Notes: generated by a model from the sequence alone, not told the origin. 64,000 nt of DNA from Streptomyces novaecaesareae (GCF_000716875.1 NZ_JNWQ01000019.1:1-64000); one strand, 5' to 3'. Positions 42,224-51,089 are shown, counted from the first letter of the stretch. Translations and numbers: made by a program.

Positions 42224-43031
42224 TGTCCGTGCTGATGCTCCTGCCGAGCTCCCCGCTGAACTCTCCGCTGGACTCCCCGCTGATCTCCTGGCGCCGCGTC
42301 CAGACCGCCGCCGAGATCCGGGCCAGCAGGCGAGCCGCCGGGTCGGTGCGGTCGGCGCCGGAGGCGAGCGGGCCGGTGTAGCAGACGGCGAGGAGGTAGG
42401 GCGGGCAGTCCCGGGGGTGAATGAGGCCCACGCTGTGGCGGGCGCCGGGGACCCAACCGTTCTTGAAGGCGATCCGGGTGGACGGGGGGAGGCCCGCGGC
42501 GAGGTCCACCCGGAAGTCGTTGCGCTCCAGGAGGTCCAGCAACTCCGGCTCCCCGGCGAGCGAGTGCAGGAGGCGGACCAGGTCGCGGGCGCTGACCAGG
42601 TTGTGGATGCCGGCGGCGCGGGCGGCGTAGTCCTCGATCCCGCGCGGGCTGGCGCTGCGGGTGGCCCCGGCGTGCCGCCACACGTCCGCGACGGCCCGCG
42701 GAGTGGTGCGGGCCAGACAGAGGTTGGTGGCGAGGTTGGAGGAGTGCGTGATCATCCGCTCGGCGAGGAGGCGGAGCGGGACGTGGGTGCCCAGGAGCTC
42801 CCACGGGAGCGGATCACTGTCCCAGTCCGGATCGTTGCCGAAGTCCCCGCCCACGACGGACTCGAAGCGGTTCACCACCGGAACCTCCGCATCGAGGTTC
42901 GCACCGCCGCGGGTCAGCGCGGCCAGCACCGCGACCTTCATCGTGCTCGCGGCGTCGTGCAGTTCGTCCGGGTTACGGACGAAAACCGGCGCCGCCTCGC
43001 CCGCCCAAGGGGCCACTACCACAGAGAGCAT
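42171..43031 (-). CDS. Class A beta-lactamase-fold serine hydrolase
   Basis: 286-residue protein. Catalytic S-x-x-K in AASTMKVAVLAAL near residue 29, an SSN in THSSNLATN at the SDN position, and KNG in AFKNGWVPG at the KTG position. There is no signal peptide and no Glu166-type omega loop that I can identify, so it is more likely a cytoplasmic esterase or peptidase relative than a true beta-lactamase. The C-terminal SGESSGEFSGELG is a 12 bp DNA repeat. The 3' end overlaps the convergent aminotransferase gene by 53 bp. Confidence 0.8.
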   Translation of the reverse strand: MLSVVVAPWAGEAAPVFVRNPDELHDAASTMKVAVLAALTRGGANLDAEVPVVNRFESVVGGDFGNDPDWDSDPLPWELLGTHVPLRLLAERMITHSSNLATNLCLARTTPRAVADVWRHAGATRSASPRGIEDYAARAAGIHNLVSARDLVRLLHSLAGEPELLDLLERNDFRVDLAAGLPPSTRIAFKNGWVPGARHSVGLIHPRDCPPYLLAVCYTGPLASGADRTDPAARLLARISAAVWTRRQEISGESSGEFSGELGRSISTDISGRGPSALRAPFRSAG

Positions 43032-43056
43032 GGAGGAAGAGTAGGGGAAGGTGCGG

Positions 43057-43299
43057 TCAGACCTCGACGGTCGCGGCGAACGACACGAAGGCCTGCCAGG
43101 CGGTCGGCTCGAAGGCCAGCTGCGGACCGCTCTTGTCCTTGGAGTCACGGACATGGACGACACCGGGAGTCTCAGCGACCTCGACGCACGCGCCGCCTTC
43201 GTTGCCGCTGTAGCTGCTCTTGCGCCAGGCGACCTCGACGCATTCGCCGCCCTCGTTGCCGCTGTAGCTGCTCTTGAACCAAGCCAGCTCGGTGCTCAT
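43057..43299 (-). CDS. DUF397 protein with duplicated core
   Basis: 80-residue DUF397 protein, the small partner of DUF5753 helix-turn-helix regulators in actinobacteria. The usual W-x-KSSYSGNEGG-x-CVEVA block occurs twice in tandem (starts 19 residues apart), then VVHVRDSKDKSGP and a normal C-terminus. The DNA shows a 57 bp near-perfect duplication. ATG 43299 overlaps the stop of the upstream regulator gene as ATGA. Confidence 0.92.
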   Translation of the reverse strand: MSTELAWFKSSYSGNEGGECVEVAWRKSSYSGNEGGACVEVAETPGVVHVRDSKDKSGPQLAFEPTAWQAFVSFAATVEV

Positions 43300-44174
43300 C
43301 GTTCTCCCAGGATCTTCTCGATCAAGGCCAGGGACTCTTCCGGGCCGAGGGCCTGCGCCCTGAGGATGTTGTAGCGCGCGTTCATGATCCGGACTTCATC
43401 CGGGTCGGAGATCAGCCTACTGCTCGTCTGCACCTCGATGTAGGCGTGCTGGGGCTGCCCCTTCGGAGTGATCAGAATGAACGGTCCCCCCATCCCGGCA
43501 TGCTCGGTTCTGTCCAGCGGAAGCACCTGGATGACCATTCCACGCATCCGACCGACCTCCAGAAGGTGACGAAGCTGGGCAGCGTGCACGTCCCAGCCGC
43601 CGAGCGGCCGCCGCAGCACGCTCTCATCAATCACCCAGCTGAACATCCCGCGAGGCCAGCGGGTCAGCACCTCCTGTCGCGCCATTCGCGATGCCACCCG
43701 CATCTCGATTACCTCCTCCGACAAGGGTGGCTGCCTCATCGCGTACACCGCTCGCGCGTGTGCCTCGGTCTGGAGCAGTCCAGGGATGTCGAGGGTGGCC
43801 AAGTCGTGCATCTCGATCGAGTCGACTTCCAGGGCCGCGTAGCCCCTGAACCAGGCCGGGTGCCGAACCTTCGCCTTGGCCCGCGCGCTCACCACATCGT
43901 CCTTCGCAACCGCCAACAGCCCGCCGGCATTGAGGACCTTGTCCACCGCGACCAGCAACTCCGGCTGCGGCGTCCGCACCCCGCGCTCCACCGCACTGAT
44001 CAGGTGCTCCCCGTACCCGACTCGCTCGCCGAGTTCCTTCCGCGACAGCCCGGCCTGCTCCCGCAGGAGCCTGATCTGCTTGCCGATCGCCCGGAAGAAG
44101 TCCGAGACCTCCGTCAGGTCCTCCGGCAGTTCCGTCCGGCCCTCGCCCGACTCGCTGTTACGCGCCGCACCCAT
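43296..44174 (-). CDS. XRE-type regulator with DUF5753 domain (WhiJ-like)
   Basis: 292-residue regulator. Helix-turn-helix at residues 36-90 (QIRLLREQAGLSRKELGERV, GEHLISAVERGVRTP), then the DUF5753 domain (WFRGYAALEVDSIEMHDLAT, IPGLLQTEAHARAVY, PFILITPKG). This family, with DUF397 and an ATP-binding protein, forms many paralogous WhiJ-type switches in streptomycetes, some controlling sporulation. ATG 44174 is the start with family-like length. It shares a divergent 119 bp region with the ATP-binding gene. Confidence 0.92.
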   Translation of the reverse strand: MGAARNSESGEGRTELPEDLTEVSDFFRAIGKQIRLLREQAGLSRKELGERVGYGEHLISAVERGVRTPQPELLVAVDKVLNAGGLLAVAKDDVVSARAKAKVRHPAWFRGYAALEVDSIEMHDLATLDIPGLLQTEAHARAVYAMRQPPLSEEVIEMRVASRMARQEVLTRWPRGMFSWVIDESVLRRPLGGWDVHAAQLRHLLEVGRMRGMVIQVLPLDRTEHAGMGGPFILITPKGQPQHAYIEVQTSSRLISDPDEVRIMNARYNILRAQALGPEESLALIEKILGER

Positions 44175-44293
44175 CGCGACCACCCCGCTTGTGATTGAGC
44201 CACGAGACAAAAAGCTGTCCGCACCGGTACAAGCACTCTCCGTACTCGCCGAATGCATGGTCAGGGTACGTCCGCGCCACCACGCTTTCTCCC

Positions 44294-44752
44294 ATGACGA
44301 CCGAAATCCCCCTCGACAACCCCAGCAGCCACACCGCCATCCTGGCCGCCACACCCAAGGGCGCCGCGATCTGCCGACGCGTCGCCAGACGTCAACTCAC
44401 CGCCTGGGAGCTGAACTCCACGCACACCGAGCCGTTCTACTCGGCGCTCCTCATCGTCACCGAGCTCGCCGCGAACGCGATCACGCACGGACGCATTGCG
44501 GGGCGCGGGTTCGAGCTGCACCTCTCCCTCACCACCACCACGCGCCGGGGCACCACCCTCCGTATCGAGGTCTCCGACCCCCGCGGCGACCGGCTTCCCC
44601 TCCTCCCCACCGTCCACGTCCCCAACGCCCAGACCGGGCGCGGCCTCACCCTCATCGACGCCCTCTCCGACCGCTGGGGCACCATCCCCCGCCACCCCAA
44701 CTCCAAGACGGTCTGGGCCGAAATCGACCTCACCACCCCCGATGCCGTCTGA
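44294..44752 (+). CDS. HATPase anti-sigma-like ATP-binding protein
   Basis: 152-residue protein of the RsbW/SpoIIAB-like HATPase_c_2 family. N-box VTELAANAITHG near residue 55, G1-like IEVSDPRGDRLP and G2-like TGRGLTLIDALSDRWG. It completes the WhiJ-like trio. Such proteins can bind sigma factors or partner proteins; many lack kinase activity. ATG 44294 is preceded by TTTCTCCC with no Shine-Dalgarno. The hairpin at 44821-44855 follows. Confidence 0.88.
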   Translation: MTTEIPLDNPSSHTAILAATPKGAAICRRVARRQLTAWELNSTHTEPFYSALLIVTELAANAITHGRIAGRGFELHLSLTTTTRRGTTLRIEVSDPRGDRLPLLPTVHVPNAQTGRGLTLIDALSDRWGTIPRHPNSKTVWAEIDLTTPDAV

Positions 44753-44820
44753 GCCCCGCCATAGCCAGGGCCAAGACCAAGGCCACGCAACCCCCACCAC
44801 CACCCCGTAACAACGGGAAC

Positions 44821-44855
44821 GGAGTGGGAAGTCGGCCGATCCGACTTCCCACTCC
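44821..44855. terminator. Long hairpin, family copy 3
   Basis: GGAGTGGGAAGTCGG, loop CCGAT, CCGACTTCCCACTCC: a 15 bp perfect stem between convergent genes ending at 44752 and 44873. Same sequence family as 20446-20482 and 23081-23115. Confidence 0.85.
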
Positions 44856-44872
44856 GACGCGCTCCCGAGGGA

Positions 44873-45070
44873 TCAGAGCTCGCCCGGCCGCGGCTTGTCG
44901 AGCCAGCTGTCCGTGGTCACCCCGCCGCCGACCGCCAGGACGCGGTGCTCCTCGTGGCCGATCCAGGCGTCCGTGGATCCGCCCCCACCGGTGGCCGCGG
45001 ACGCCGAGCCCGCGCCGATGCCCAACACCACGGCCGCTGCTGCGACGCCCACAACGACACGCTTGATCAC
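44873..45070 (-). CDS. Small secreted peptide
   Basis: 65-residue pre-peptide. A signal sequence (VIKRVVVGVAAAAVVLGIGA, cleavage likely after SASA) leaves about 38 residues with a repeated idea, GGGGSTDAW and GGGVTTDSW. GGAGG six bases before GTG 45070 is a strong ribosome site. No cysteines, so it is not a chaplin or lanthipeptide precursor as such. Function unknown; it lies tail-to-tail with the WhiJ-like trio. Confidence 0.65.
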   Translation of the reverse strand: MIKRVVVGVAAAAVVLGIGAGSASAATGGGGSTDAWIGHEEHRVLAVGGGVTTDSWLDKPRPGEL

Positions 45071-45253
45071 GATGGTCCTCCTACATTCCGAAATGGTCAG
45101 TGCGGCAAGTGGACCAGCCCCCGGCAGACAATCGATCAACGCCGTTGCCCGACATCGCTTCGACAGCCCCGAAATCCCCTTCGCCCACGCTCGCCTCGTC
45201 CGGTACGGTCGCGGGGTTGTCCGGCAGTCCCCAGGCTGAGAGCAGGTTTCCTC

Positions 45254-45634
45254 ATGGCGTGTCGAATCAGCGAACTCGTGCTCGATTGCCGCGAACCCGA
45301 GGTGCTGGCGCGGTTCTGGTGCGAGGTCCTGGACTTCGTCGTGCTCGGTCGCGAGGACGACGGCTCGATGGAGATCGGGCCGCGCGAGGGCTTCGGCGGC
45401 GCACAGCCGACGATCTTCCTCAGCCGCCAGGACGAGCCGGAGAAGGGCAAGTCCCGGCTGCACATCGACGTCAACGCCACCGACCGCGACCAGGACGCCG
45501 AACTCGAACGCCTGCTGGCGCTCGGTGCCCGCCCGGCCGACATCGGCCAGACCGGCGAGGAGTCCTGGCACGTCCTGACCGACCCCGAGGGCAACGAGTT
45601 CTGCCTGCTCAAGTCCCGCCTCAAGCCGCTCTGA
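45254..45634 (+). CDS. VOC family protein (glyoxalase-like)
   Basis: 126-residue vicinal-oxygen-chelate protein. Two beta-alpha-beta-beta-beta modules: ELVLDCREPEVLARFWCEVL and the second starting at RLHIDVNATDRDQ; ends with the typical TDPEGNEFCLLKS. Possible metal ligands are H in LHIDV and E in GNEFCL. Substrate unknown; streptomycete members often act in antibiotic resistance or small-molecule turnover. Single gene. Confidence 0.83.
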   Translation: MACRISELVLDCREPEVLARFWCEVLDFVVLGREDDGSMEIGPREGFGGAQPTIFLSRQDEPEKGKSRLHIDVNATDRDQDAELERLLALGARPADIGQTGEESWHVLTDPEGNEFCLLKSRLKPL

Positions 45635-45685
45635 TCGTCACCTGATCCGCCTGGCCGCCTGATCGCCCGGCTGCCTGATCACCCG

Positions 45686-46110
45686 TCACCAGAGCACAGG
45701 CGTCCCGTCCCAGGCGAAGAAGCCGCCGGTGGGGCCGGTGAACTGGGGATTGGGGTGGGTGCTCCAGGTCGGCGACGCGGTGCCACTGGAGACGTTGACG
45801 ATCCGCGGGCGCGGCGACCGGCGCAGGGCGGGCAGGAACGCATCCGTCACCGCCACCACCCCGAACACGTTCGTCTCGTAGGTACGCCGGTACTACTCGA
45901 CGGGGGTGGCGGCCGGCGGAGCGAGCGACGGTGAGATGTCGGCGTTGTTGACCAGCACGTCCAGGCGGTCCACCTGCGCGACGGCTCGTGCGATGCCGTC
46001 GGGATCCGTCACGTCGAGGACCAGCAGCCGGGCGCCGGCACCGATCTCCTCGACGACCTGCTGGTCGACGCGGCCGCGGATCGGGTGGTGGCCGAGCCGG
46101 TGTAGGCGTA
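45686..46110 (-). pseudogene. Decayed SDR oxidoreductase
   Basis: In one frame the minus strand reads LLVLDVTDPDGIARAVAQVD, VLVNNADIS, an in-frame TAG (codon at about 45897-45899), then YRRTYETNVFGVVAVTDAFL and IVNVSSGTASP, and stops after FFAWDGTPVLW. That is the middle of an NAD(P)-binding SDR. The glycine-rich start and the Y-x-x-x-K region are missing, and the frame has a stop in the middle, so this is a remnant. Confidence 0.65.
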
Positions 46111-46147
46111 GTCCCAGGGGCCGTACACGACGTACCCCGCCCGGCGG

Positions 46148-46786
46148 TCACGCGCGAGAGGCGACCACCCGCAGGCTTCCCCCGTGGGTGAACCCCGACA
46201 CCGTGACCACGTGCGTCACCGCCACCCCCGGCACCGTGTGCCGCGAGGCGTGGTCGCGGACCCGCCCGCCGTGCGTCGCGAGCCCGCTCAGGTCCACCGC
46301 CACCCCCAGCGGCAGGGTCAACCGCACGCTGCCGCCGTACATCGCGATCCGGAGCGCGCTCAGCCCGCCCTCTGGCAGCCGCGCCACGGTGTAGTCCAGC
46401 CGCGCCGAACCGCCGTACATGCCGAGCTCGATGGCGCGCGGCACCACCCACGCGCCCTCCCGGCGGAACCGCTGGCCGCTGACCTGCCACCGCTCCACCT
46501 CGCCATCCGGCACGACCGACGCGATCGGCACGACCGGCACGGCTGGCGGCAGGACCCTCGGCGGAGCGGGCGGAGCGACCGGGAGGTCCTCGGTGAGCGG
46601 CGCCAGATCCGCGAAGGTGCGCGCGGTGAGCGCCCGCTCCACCCGCTCCTCCAACTCGTCGGCGTCCAACCGGCCGTCCGCCGCCGCGTCCCGCAGGATC
46701 TCCACCATCCGGTCGCGGTCCGCGTGCGAGACACGCAACAGACTCGGATCACGCTCGACTCGGCCGCCCGGCTCCTCGATGCTCAT
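46148..46786 (-). CDS. DUF1707 protein with LiaF-like C-terminus
   Basis: 212-residue soluble protein. N-terminal DUF1707 (LRVSHADRDRMVEILRDAAA, GRLDADELEERVERALTART), the SHOCT-like motif common in actinobacterial membrane-stress proteins, then a Pro/Ala/Val linker and a beta-rich C-terminal part (ELGMYGGSARLDYTVARLP, RIAMYGGSVRLTLP). No transmembrane helix. Start ATG 46786 chosen over an in-frame upstream codon at 46807. Confidence 0.83.
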   Translation of the reverse strand: MSIEEPGGRVERDPSLLRVSHADRDRMVEILRDAAADGRLDADELEERVERALTARTFADLAPLTEDLPVAPPAPPRVLPPAVPVVPIASVVPDGEVERWQVSGQRFRREGAWVVPRAIELGMYGGSARLDYTVARLPEGGLSALRIAMYGGSVRLTLPLGVAVDLSGLATHGGRVRDHASRHTVPGVAVTHVVTVSGFTHGGSLRVVASRA

Positions 46787-46899
46787 GGCCGCCCACCCTA
46801 CTGACATACCGTCACACTGGTCCTGCCGTACCGTGCGTGCAGACCTGCGGACGGCCGCCCGGCCCGCCGGCGGCCCTCATGCCGCCGGCGTTAGCGCAC

Positions 46900-47253
46900 T
46901 CAGACGGGCTGCCACAGTTCAATCCGGTTGCCCTCGGGATCGGTGACCCAGCCGAACCGGCCGACGCCCTCCATGTCCTGCGTCTCCTCCGCCACGTCCG
47001 CGCCCCCGGCCCGCAGTTGGGCGAGCATCGCGTCCAGGTCGCGGACCCGGAAGTTGAGCATGGTCTGCTGGGCGCGGGACCCGAAGTATTCCGTCCCGGC
47101 CTCGAACGCCGCGAACACCGTCGGGCCGGCCTCCTGACGCCACAGGCCGTACTCGTCGGCATCCAGCCCCAACCGGTCGCGGTACCAGGCACTCAGCGCC
47201 GCCGGGTCGGCAGCCCGCAGGAAGTACCCACCGATTCCAAGCACACGTTCCAT
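46900..47253 (-). CDS. VOC family protein (bleomycin-resistance-like)
   Basis: 117-residue VOC protein: GIGGYFLRAADPAALSAWYR, FRVRDLDAMLAQLRAGGADV and the C-terminal FGWVTDPEGNRIELWQP. Likely metal-binding E in GNRIELW. Monomeric unit of normal length that would dimerise. Substrate unknown. ATG 47253 lacks an obvious Shine-Dalgarno. Confidence 0.85.
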   Translation of the reverse strand: MERVLGIGGYFLRAADPAALSAWYRDRLGLDADEYGLWRQEAGPTVFAAFEAGTEYFGSRAQQTMLNFRVRDLDAMLAQLRAGGADVAEETQDMEGVGRFGWVTDPEGNRIELWQPV

Positions 47254-47519
47254 GCCGCCATCCTGCCAGCCCGCCCCCCGAACAGCCCCGCACCGCACCC
47301 GCCCATCCGCCGGTCCGCCCGTCCGTCCGGGGCCGCTCTGCGTAGATGGCGTCCACGGAGACGCGGGACGTCCGCGGTCTCCCCCGGCTGCTGCCCCGCC
47401 AGGTGACTACCCGCCCCGACCAGAGCGGCCGAGGCGGGGCCGACCGTCCCCACCCCGTCAGGCCGCTGTGGATCGAGGATGCCGGTGGGCGGCGGCGGCG
47501 GAAGGAGCCGGGCACACGG

Positions 47520-48546
47520 CTAAGCCGCTTGACTGCCCGGCAGCTGGTCCGGCGGCAGGCGGTCCGGCGGCGGGGTGACGCGGGCGTGGGGGCTGGGCGG
47601 TCGGTGCGGCGTAGGACGAAGACCACGGGCAGGGCGATCAGGCTCGGCCCGGCGAGCCACTGACGGCCGTCGAGGTCGACGGCCACCGAGCCGGCGAGCA
47701 TTCCGGCGGCCAGGACGAAGCCCGCGATGAGGCCTCCGAGGTAGAGCTGGTGGGCGCGCTCGTCCTTGCGCTCCTGGGCGGCGCTCCGGGCCCGCTCGAT
47801 CGTCTGCTCCTCCCGTATCCGGGCCGTGTCCAGGCTCAGCCGGTGGCGCGAGCGGGCGGTCTCGCGGGCGTGTTCGCGCTGGAGTTCCAGTTCGAGGTGC
47901 TCCAGGGCCACGCGCAGGTGCTCGGGCGGGAGTTGGGCCCACTGGGTGGCGATCTCCGGCGCCGCGGGACGCCGGGTGCGGCTCTCCTCGGAGGTGGTCG
48001 CCTGTCGTCACCTCGGGGCGTGGGTACGGGGTCGCCGGGGCTGGGGCCGGGGCCGGCGGCGCCCGGGGGCGGGCCGAGGAGGAGGAAGAGCCGCTCCAGC
48101 CCGTCGGCGACGCTCGCGGCGGCCCGGGGGGGGGTGAGTGAATCATCGGCGCACTCGTGCAGTTGACGGTGCCGGGGCGCGGTCGCAGCGCCCCGGGGCC
48201 GCCGGGCGGGTGCGATCGCGCTCCCGACGTCGCCCATCTCCAGCTCGACGACGGTCCCGTTCAACTCGGCTTCCGAGATCTCGACGTCCTGCGGCGTGCG
48301 CGCCCCTGCGTGGACGGGGATCGGATCACGCCCGCTGCCGTAGACGCGAACCCGGCGGGCACCGCGAGGCCACCCCCGGCTTCGGCCCAGCGACAGCAGG
48401 GCCACCGCCCCCAGCAGGCCCACCGTCAGGCCTGCCAGGCCCGCCAGCGCCGCCCCCCAGCCGGCCACCTTGGCCACCTTGGCCAGCGCGAACACGAGCA
48501 GGAGCGGCGCGGCCAGAACGCCCAAGGTCCGCCTGATGTCCCTCAC
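47520..48546 (-). pseudogene. Frameshifted membrane-protein gene
   Basis: From GTG 48546 the minus strand codes two hydrophobic segments (LGVLAAPLLLVFALAKVAKV, GLAGLTVGLLGAVALL) and EISEAELNGTVVELEMGDVG, and runs through a nine-G tract (48126-48134). Near 48000 the natural reading moves to a different frame, with a long charged helix (EHLELELQREHARETARSRH) and two more membrane segments (YLGGLIAGFVLAAGMLAG, then PSLIALPVVFVLRR). The closing part again fits a third frame, ending ...LPGSQAA at 47520. At least two frameshifts are needed, so the gene is probably broken unless the sequence has errors here. Confidence 0.5.
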
Positions 48547-48585
48547 CCCGCCCTCGTCGGACGGGACCAGAGCCCACCCATGACA

Positions 48586-48619
48586 AGGCCCCTTGACCGG
48601 AGAACCGGTCAAGGGGCCT
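48586..48619 (-). terminator. Hairpin terminator
   Basis: AGGCCCCTTGACCGG, loop AGAA, and the exact complement: 15 bp stem, 25 bp beyond the end of the leftward lipoprotein-like gene. Confidence 0.88.
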
Positions 48620-48644
48620 CAAGGATGGCATTTGTGACTGTGCG

Positions 48645-50234
48645 TCAGCTCTTGCTCGGACGCGGGGACGGCAGCGCGGCCGAGCCGCCCAGCAGCGGCC
48701 ACTCGCGGTGGAACGGCGGCAGCGGCAGCTTGCCCTCGATGATCGGGGTGCCGAAGACCTTCAGGTGGGCGAGCAGCGAGCCGTTCAGGTCCACGCCGCC
48801 GACCAGCGACCAACTGCCCTGCGCCTGCGGCGGGTTGCCGGAGGAGTCGGCGACCAACGAGCCCTCGACCTGGGCCTTCAGGTAGGGGGCGACGGTGGTC
48901 TCCACGCCGACGGTGTCGTACAGGCCGAGACTGATCTCGGCGCCGAGCGCGGCCCGCACGCCCGCCTTGCCGTTCAGTCGGACGTGGACCGGGTTGACCT
49001 TGGTCTCGGCGTTGGTGACCGGTGTCCAGCCCTTGCCGCCGGTGTAGTCGGCGCGCACGGCCCAGGTGCCGGCGGCGTCCTGCTCCGCCTCCAGGTGGAC
49101 CTGGCCGTCGGCGCTGACCTCCAGGTAGCAGGTCAGACCGAGGTTGACGACCACCGGCAGGCCGGCGACGGTCAGCACCGGGCTGGCCTGCAGCTTGGCG
49201 AAGGGCACCCGGACGGGAGCCGCGCCGGTGTTGCGGGCCACGTCGCCGGTGACCTTCCACTGGGCGTGGGCGCCCAGGTCGAAGCCGATGGACGCGGTGC
49301 GCGGGCTGCCCGCGGCGGCGCCGTGGTAGGCGAAGTGGACGGCCGGGTGCAGCTGGAGCGAGCCGGAGGCGTCCAGGCTGGCGCCCTCGGGCAGCGGCAC
49401 GGGGGCCTTGAGGTCGACCTCCAGGGTGCCGGAGGCGTCGGCCTGCACGCCGTTGCCGTCCGCGCCGACGGTCGCCTTGAGGTCCTTGACCAGCGGCGTC
49501 ACGGTGATGCCGTGCGGGTCGACGGGCACGCTGCCGTCGGCCTCGGTACCGCCGAGGAGTTCGGCGAGGGTGGCCGGGCGGGTGGTCAGGTTGACGGTGT
49601 TGCCCGTGCCGGGGCGGACGCCGGTGACGGCCACCAGCGCACCCTGCGGCGCGGCGGCGGTCGGCGGGCTGGCGATCAGCTGCCCGGGCTGGACGGCCGC
49701 AGCGGCGGCATTCGGGGCGGTGGTGGTCGGGGCGGTGGTGGTCGGGGCAGTGGTGGTCGGGGCGGCGGTGGTCGGGGCGGCGCTTGGAGCGGCGCTCGGC
49801 TTGGTGGTCGGCGCCGCGCTCGGGGAGGCCGCCAGGCTGCCGGCCGCCGTCAGGACCGCCGTGCCGCCCGCCGGGTCGTAGGCGGTCAGTTGCAGGCTCT
49901 TGGTCGCCGCCGTGACGGCACCGCCGTCCTTGCCGGGGCTGCCGATCGCGGCCTGCCGGTCGTCGGCGGGCGCCGCGGTGACGGGCACGGCGCCCGCGGT
50001 CGGACGGCCTGTGGCGGGCGAGGCCGCCTTGGCGCGCGGGGTGCCGCCGGCGGGTGCGGCTGCGGCCGGGCTGCCCCCGGCGGCGGTCGCGCTCGCGTCG
50101 GCGACGGTGGCGGCCGCCGGGGCGGCGCCGTTCTGGGAGGTACCGGGGCTGGTCGGCCCGCACGCGGCGGCCCCGGCGAGGATGAGGGTGAGGACGGCGG
50201 GGCCTGCGGCCCTGCCTATGGAGCTCTTGAACAC
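48645..50234 (-). CDS. Secreted or lipid-anchored protein with Thr-Pro linker
   Basis: 529-residue exported protein. Signal peptide with basic start and hydrophobic core (MFKSSIGRAAGPAVLTLILA) ending at AAACG, a weak lipobox. Residues 30-200 are low-complexity Ala/Pro/Thr with repeated TTTAP units (wall-spanning linker). From about 205 a beta-rich domain follows (NTVNLTTRPATLAELLGG, LEVDLKAPVPLPEGASLDAS, SIGFDLGAHAQWKVTGDVA). I do not recognise the domain. Single gene with its own terminator. Confidence 0.75.
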   Translation of the reverse strand: MFKSSIGRAAGPAVLTLILAGAAACGPTSPGTSQNGAAPAAATVADASATAAGGSPAAAAPAGGTPRAKAASPATGRPTAGAVPVTAAPADDRQAAIGSPGKDGGAVTAATKSLQLTAYDPAGGTAVLTAAGSLAASPSAAPTTKPSAAPSAAPTTAAPTTTAPTTTAPTTTAPNAAAAAVQPGQLIASPPTAAAPQGALVAVTGVRPGTGNTVNLTTRPATLAELLGGTEADGSVPVDPHGITVTPLVKDLKATVGADGNGVQADASGTLEVDLKAPVPLPEGASLDASGSLQLHPAVHFAYHGAAAGSPRTASIGFDLGAHAQWKVTGDVARNTGAAPVRVPFAKLQASPVLTVAGLPVVVNLGLTCYLEVSADGQVHLEAEQDAAGTWAVRADYTGGKGWTPVTNAETKVNPVHVRLNGKAGVRAALGAEISLGLYDTVGVETTVAPYLKAQVEGSLVADSSGNPPQAQGSWSLVGGVDLNGSLLAHLKVFGTPIIEGKLPLPPFHREWPLLGGSAALPSPRPSKS

Positions 50235-50312
50235 GCGGCGTCATGTTACTGACGAGGAATAAGTTTGTCGAAGACAGGCCAAGCGGACGCCCGACGCGGG
50301 CTCGACCACAGG

Positions 50313-51089
50313 TCATCCCAGCCGCGACGCCGGCAGCCTCTCCATCGACAGCGGGCCCGTCCCGGCCGCGGAGGAAAGTTCGGCGAGGTACCGGGAGCGC
50401 GCCATCGGCTCGGCCCCGAGGCTGCGCACGTGCGGCCCGTCCCACTGCGCGTCGAGCAGCCGACCTCCCGCCGCACCGAACCGGGCGCCGAGGTCGGCGA
50501 CGGCTACCCGGGCGGCGTCCGGACGGCGGTGGAACATCGAGTCGAGGCTCAGCACGGGCCCGACCGCGACCCCGAACACCCCGCCGACCAGCTCCTCCCC
50601 CTCCCACACCTCCACGCTGTGCGCCGCCCCGAGCACGTGCAGGTGCTCCAGCGCCGTCGACAACTCCTCGGTGAGCCAGACGGTCCGGCGCCTGTCGGCG
50701 CACTCCGCCAGCACCCTGCCGAAGGCCCGGTCCGCGCTCGTCCACCACTCCGAGTGGTTGCGCAGCCGCCGGGCGAGCCGGCTCCCGAGCCGCACGCCGT
50801 CGGGCGCGATCACCGGCCGGGGATCGGGCGACCACCACGCCAGCGCGTACGGATCCTCCCCGCCCGGCATCAGTGCCACCTCGCCCGCCTCGACGGCGTC
50901 CCCGTACAGCGCCTCGCTGTAGGCGCTCGCGTACACGTCCCCTGCCGGCAGCGGGAACAGCCCGCACCGGTACGCCGCCAGCAGCTCCTGCGGCCCGAGC
51001 GTGCCGCCGAAGGCCACCGGGCCGTCCGCGAGGCCATGCCGGACGTCCAGTGCGCCGAAGGCGCCGAAGGCGTCATGAGCCCAGCTCAT
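50313..51089 (-). CDS. aat: Leucyl/phenylalanyl-tRNA-protein transferase
   Basis: 258-residue Aat, which adds Leu or Phe to N-terminal Arg/Lys of proteins to mark them for ClpAP/S degradation (N-end rule). Characteristic: LGPQELLAAYRCGLFPLPAG, WWSPDPRPVI, FGRVLAECADR, SVEVWEGEELVGGVFGVAVG and LDSMFHRRPDAARVAV. About 24 residues (YASAYSEALYGDAVEAG...) are inserted before WWSPDPR relative to enteric Aat. ATG 51089 lies in the first dyad of the array at 51075-51298 and gives MSWAH. Confidence 0.92.
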   Translation of the reverse strand: MSWAHDAFGAFGALDVRHGLADGPVAFGGTLGPQELLAAYRCGLFPLPAGDVYASAYSEALYGDAVEAGEVALMPGGEDPYALAWWSPDPRPVIAPDGVRLGSRLARRLRNHSEWWTSADRAFGRVLAECADRRRTVWLTEELSTALEHLHVLGAAHSVEVWEGEELVGGVFGVAVGPVLSLDSMFHRRPDAARVAVADLGARFGAAGGRLLDAQWDGPHVRSLGAEPMARSRYLAELSSAAGTGPLSMERLPASRLG

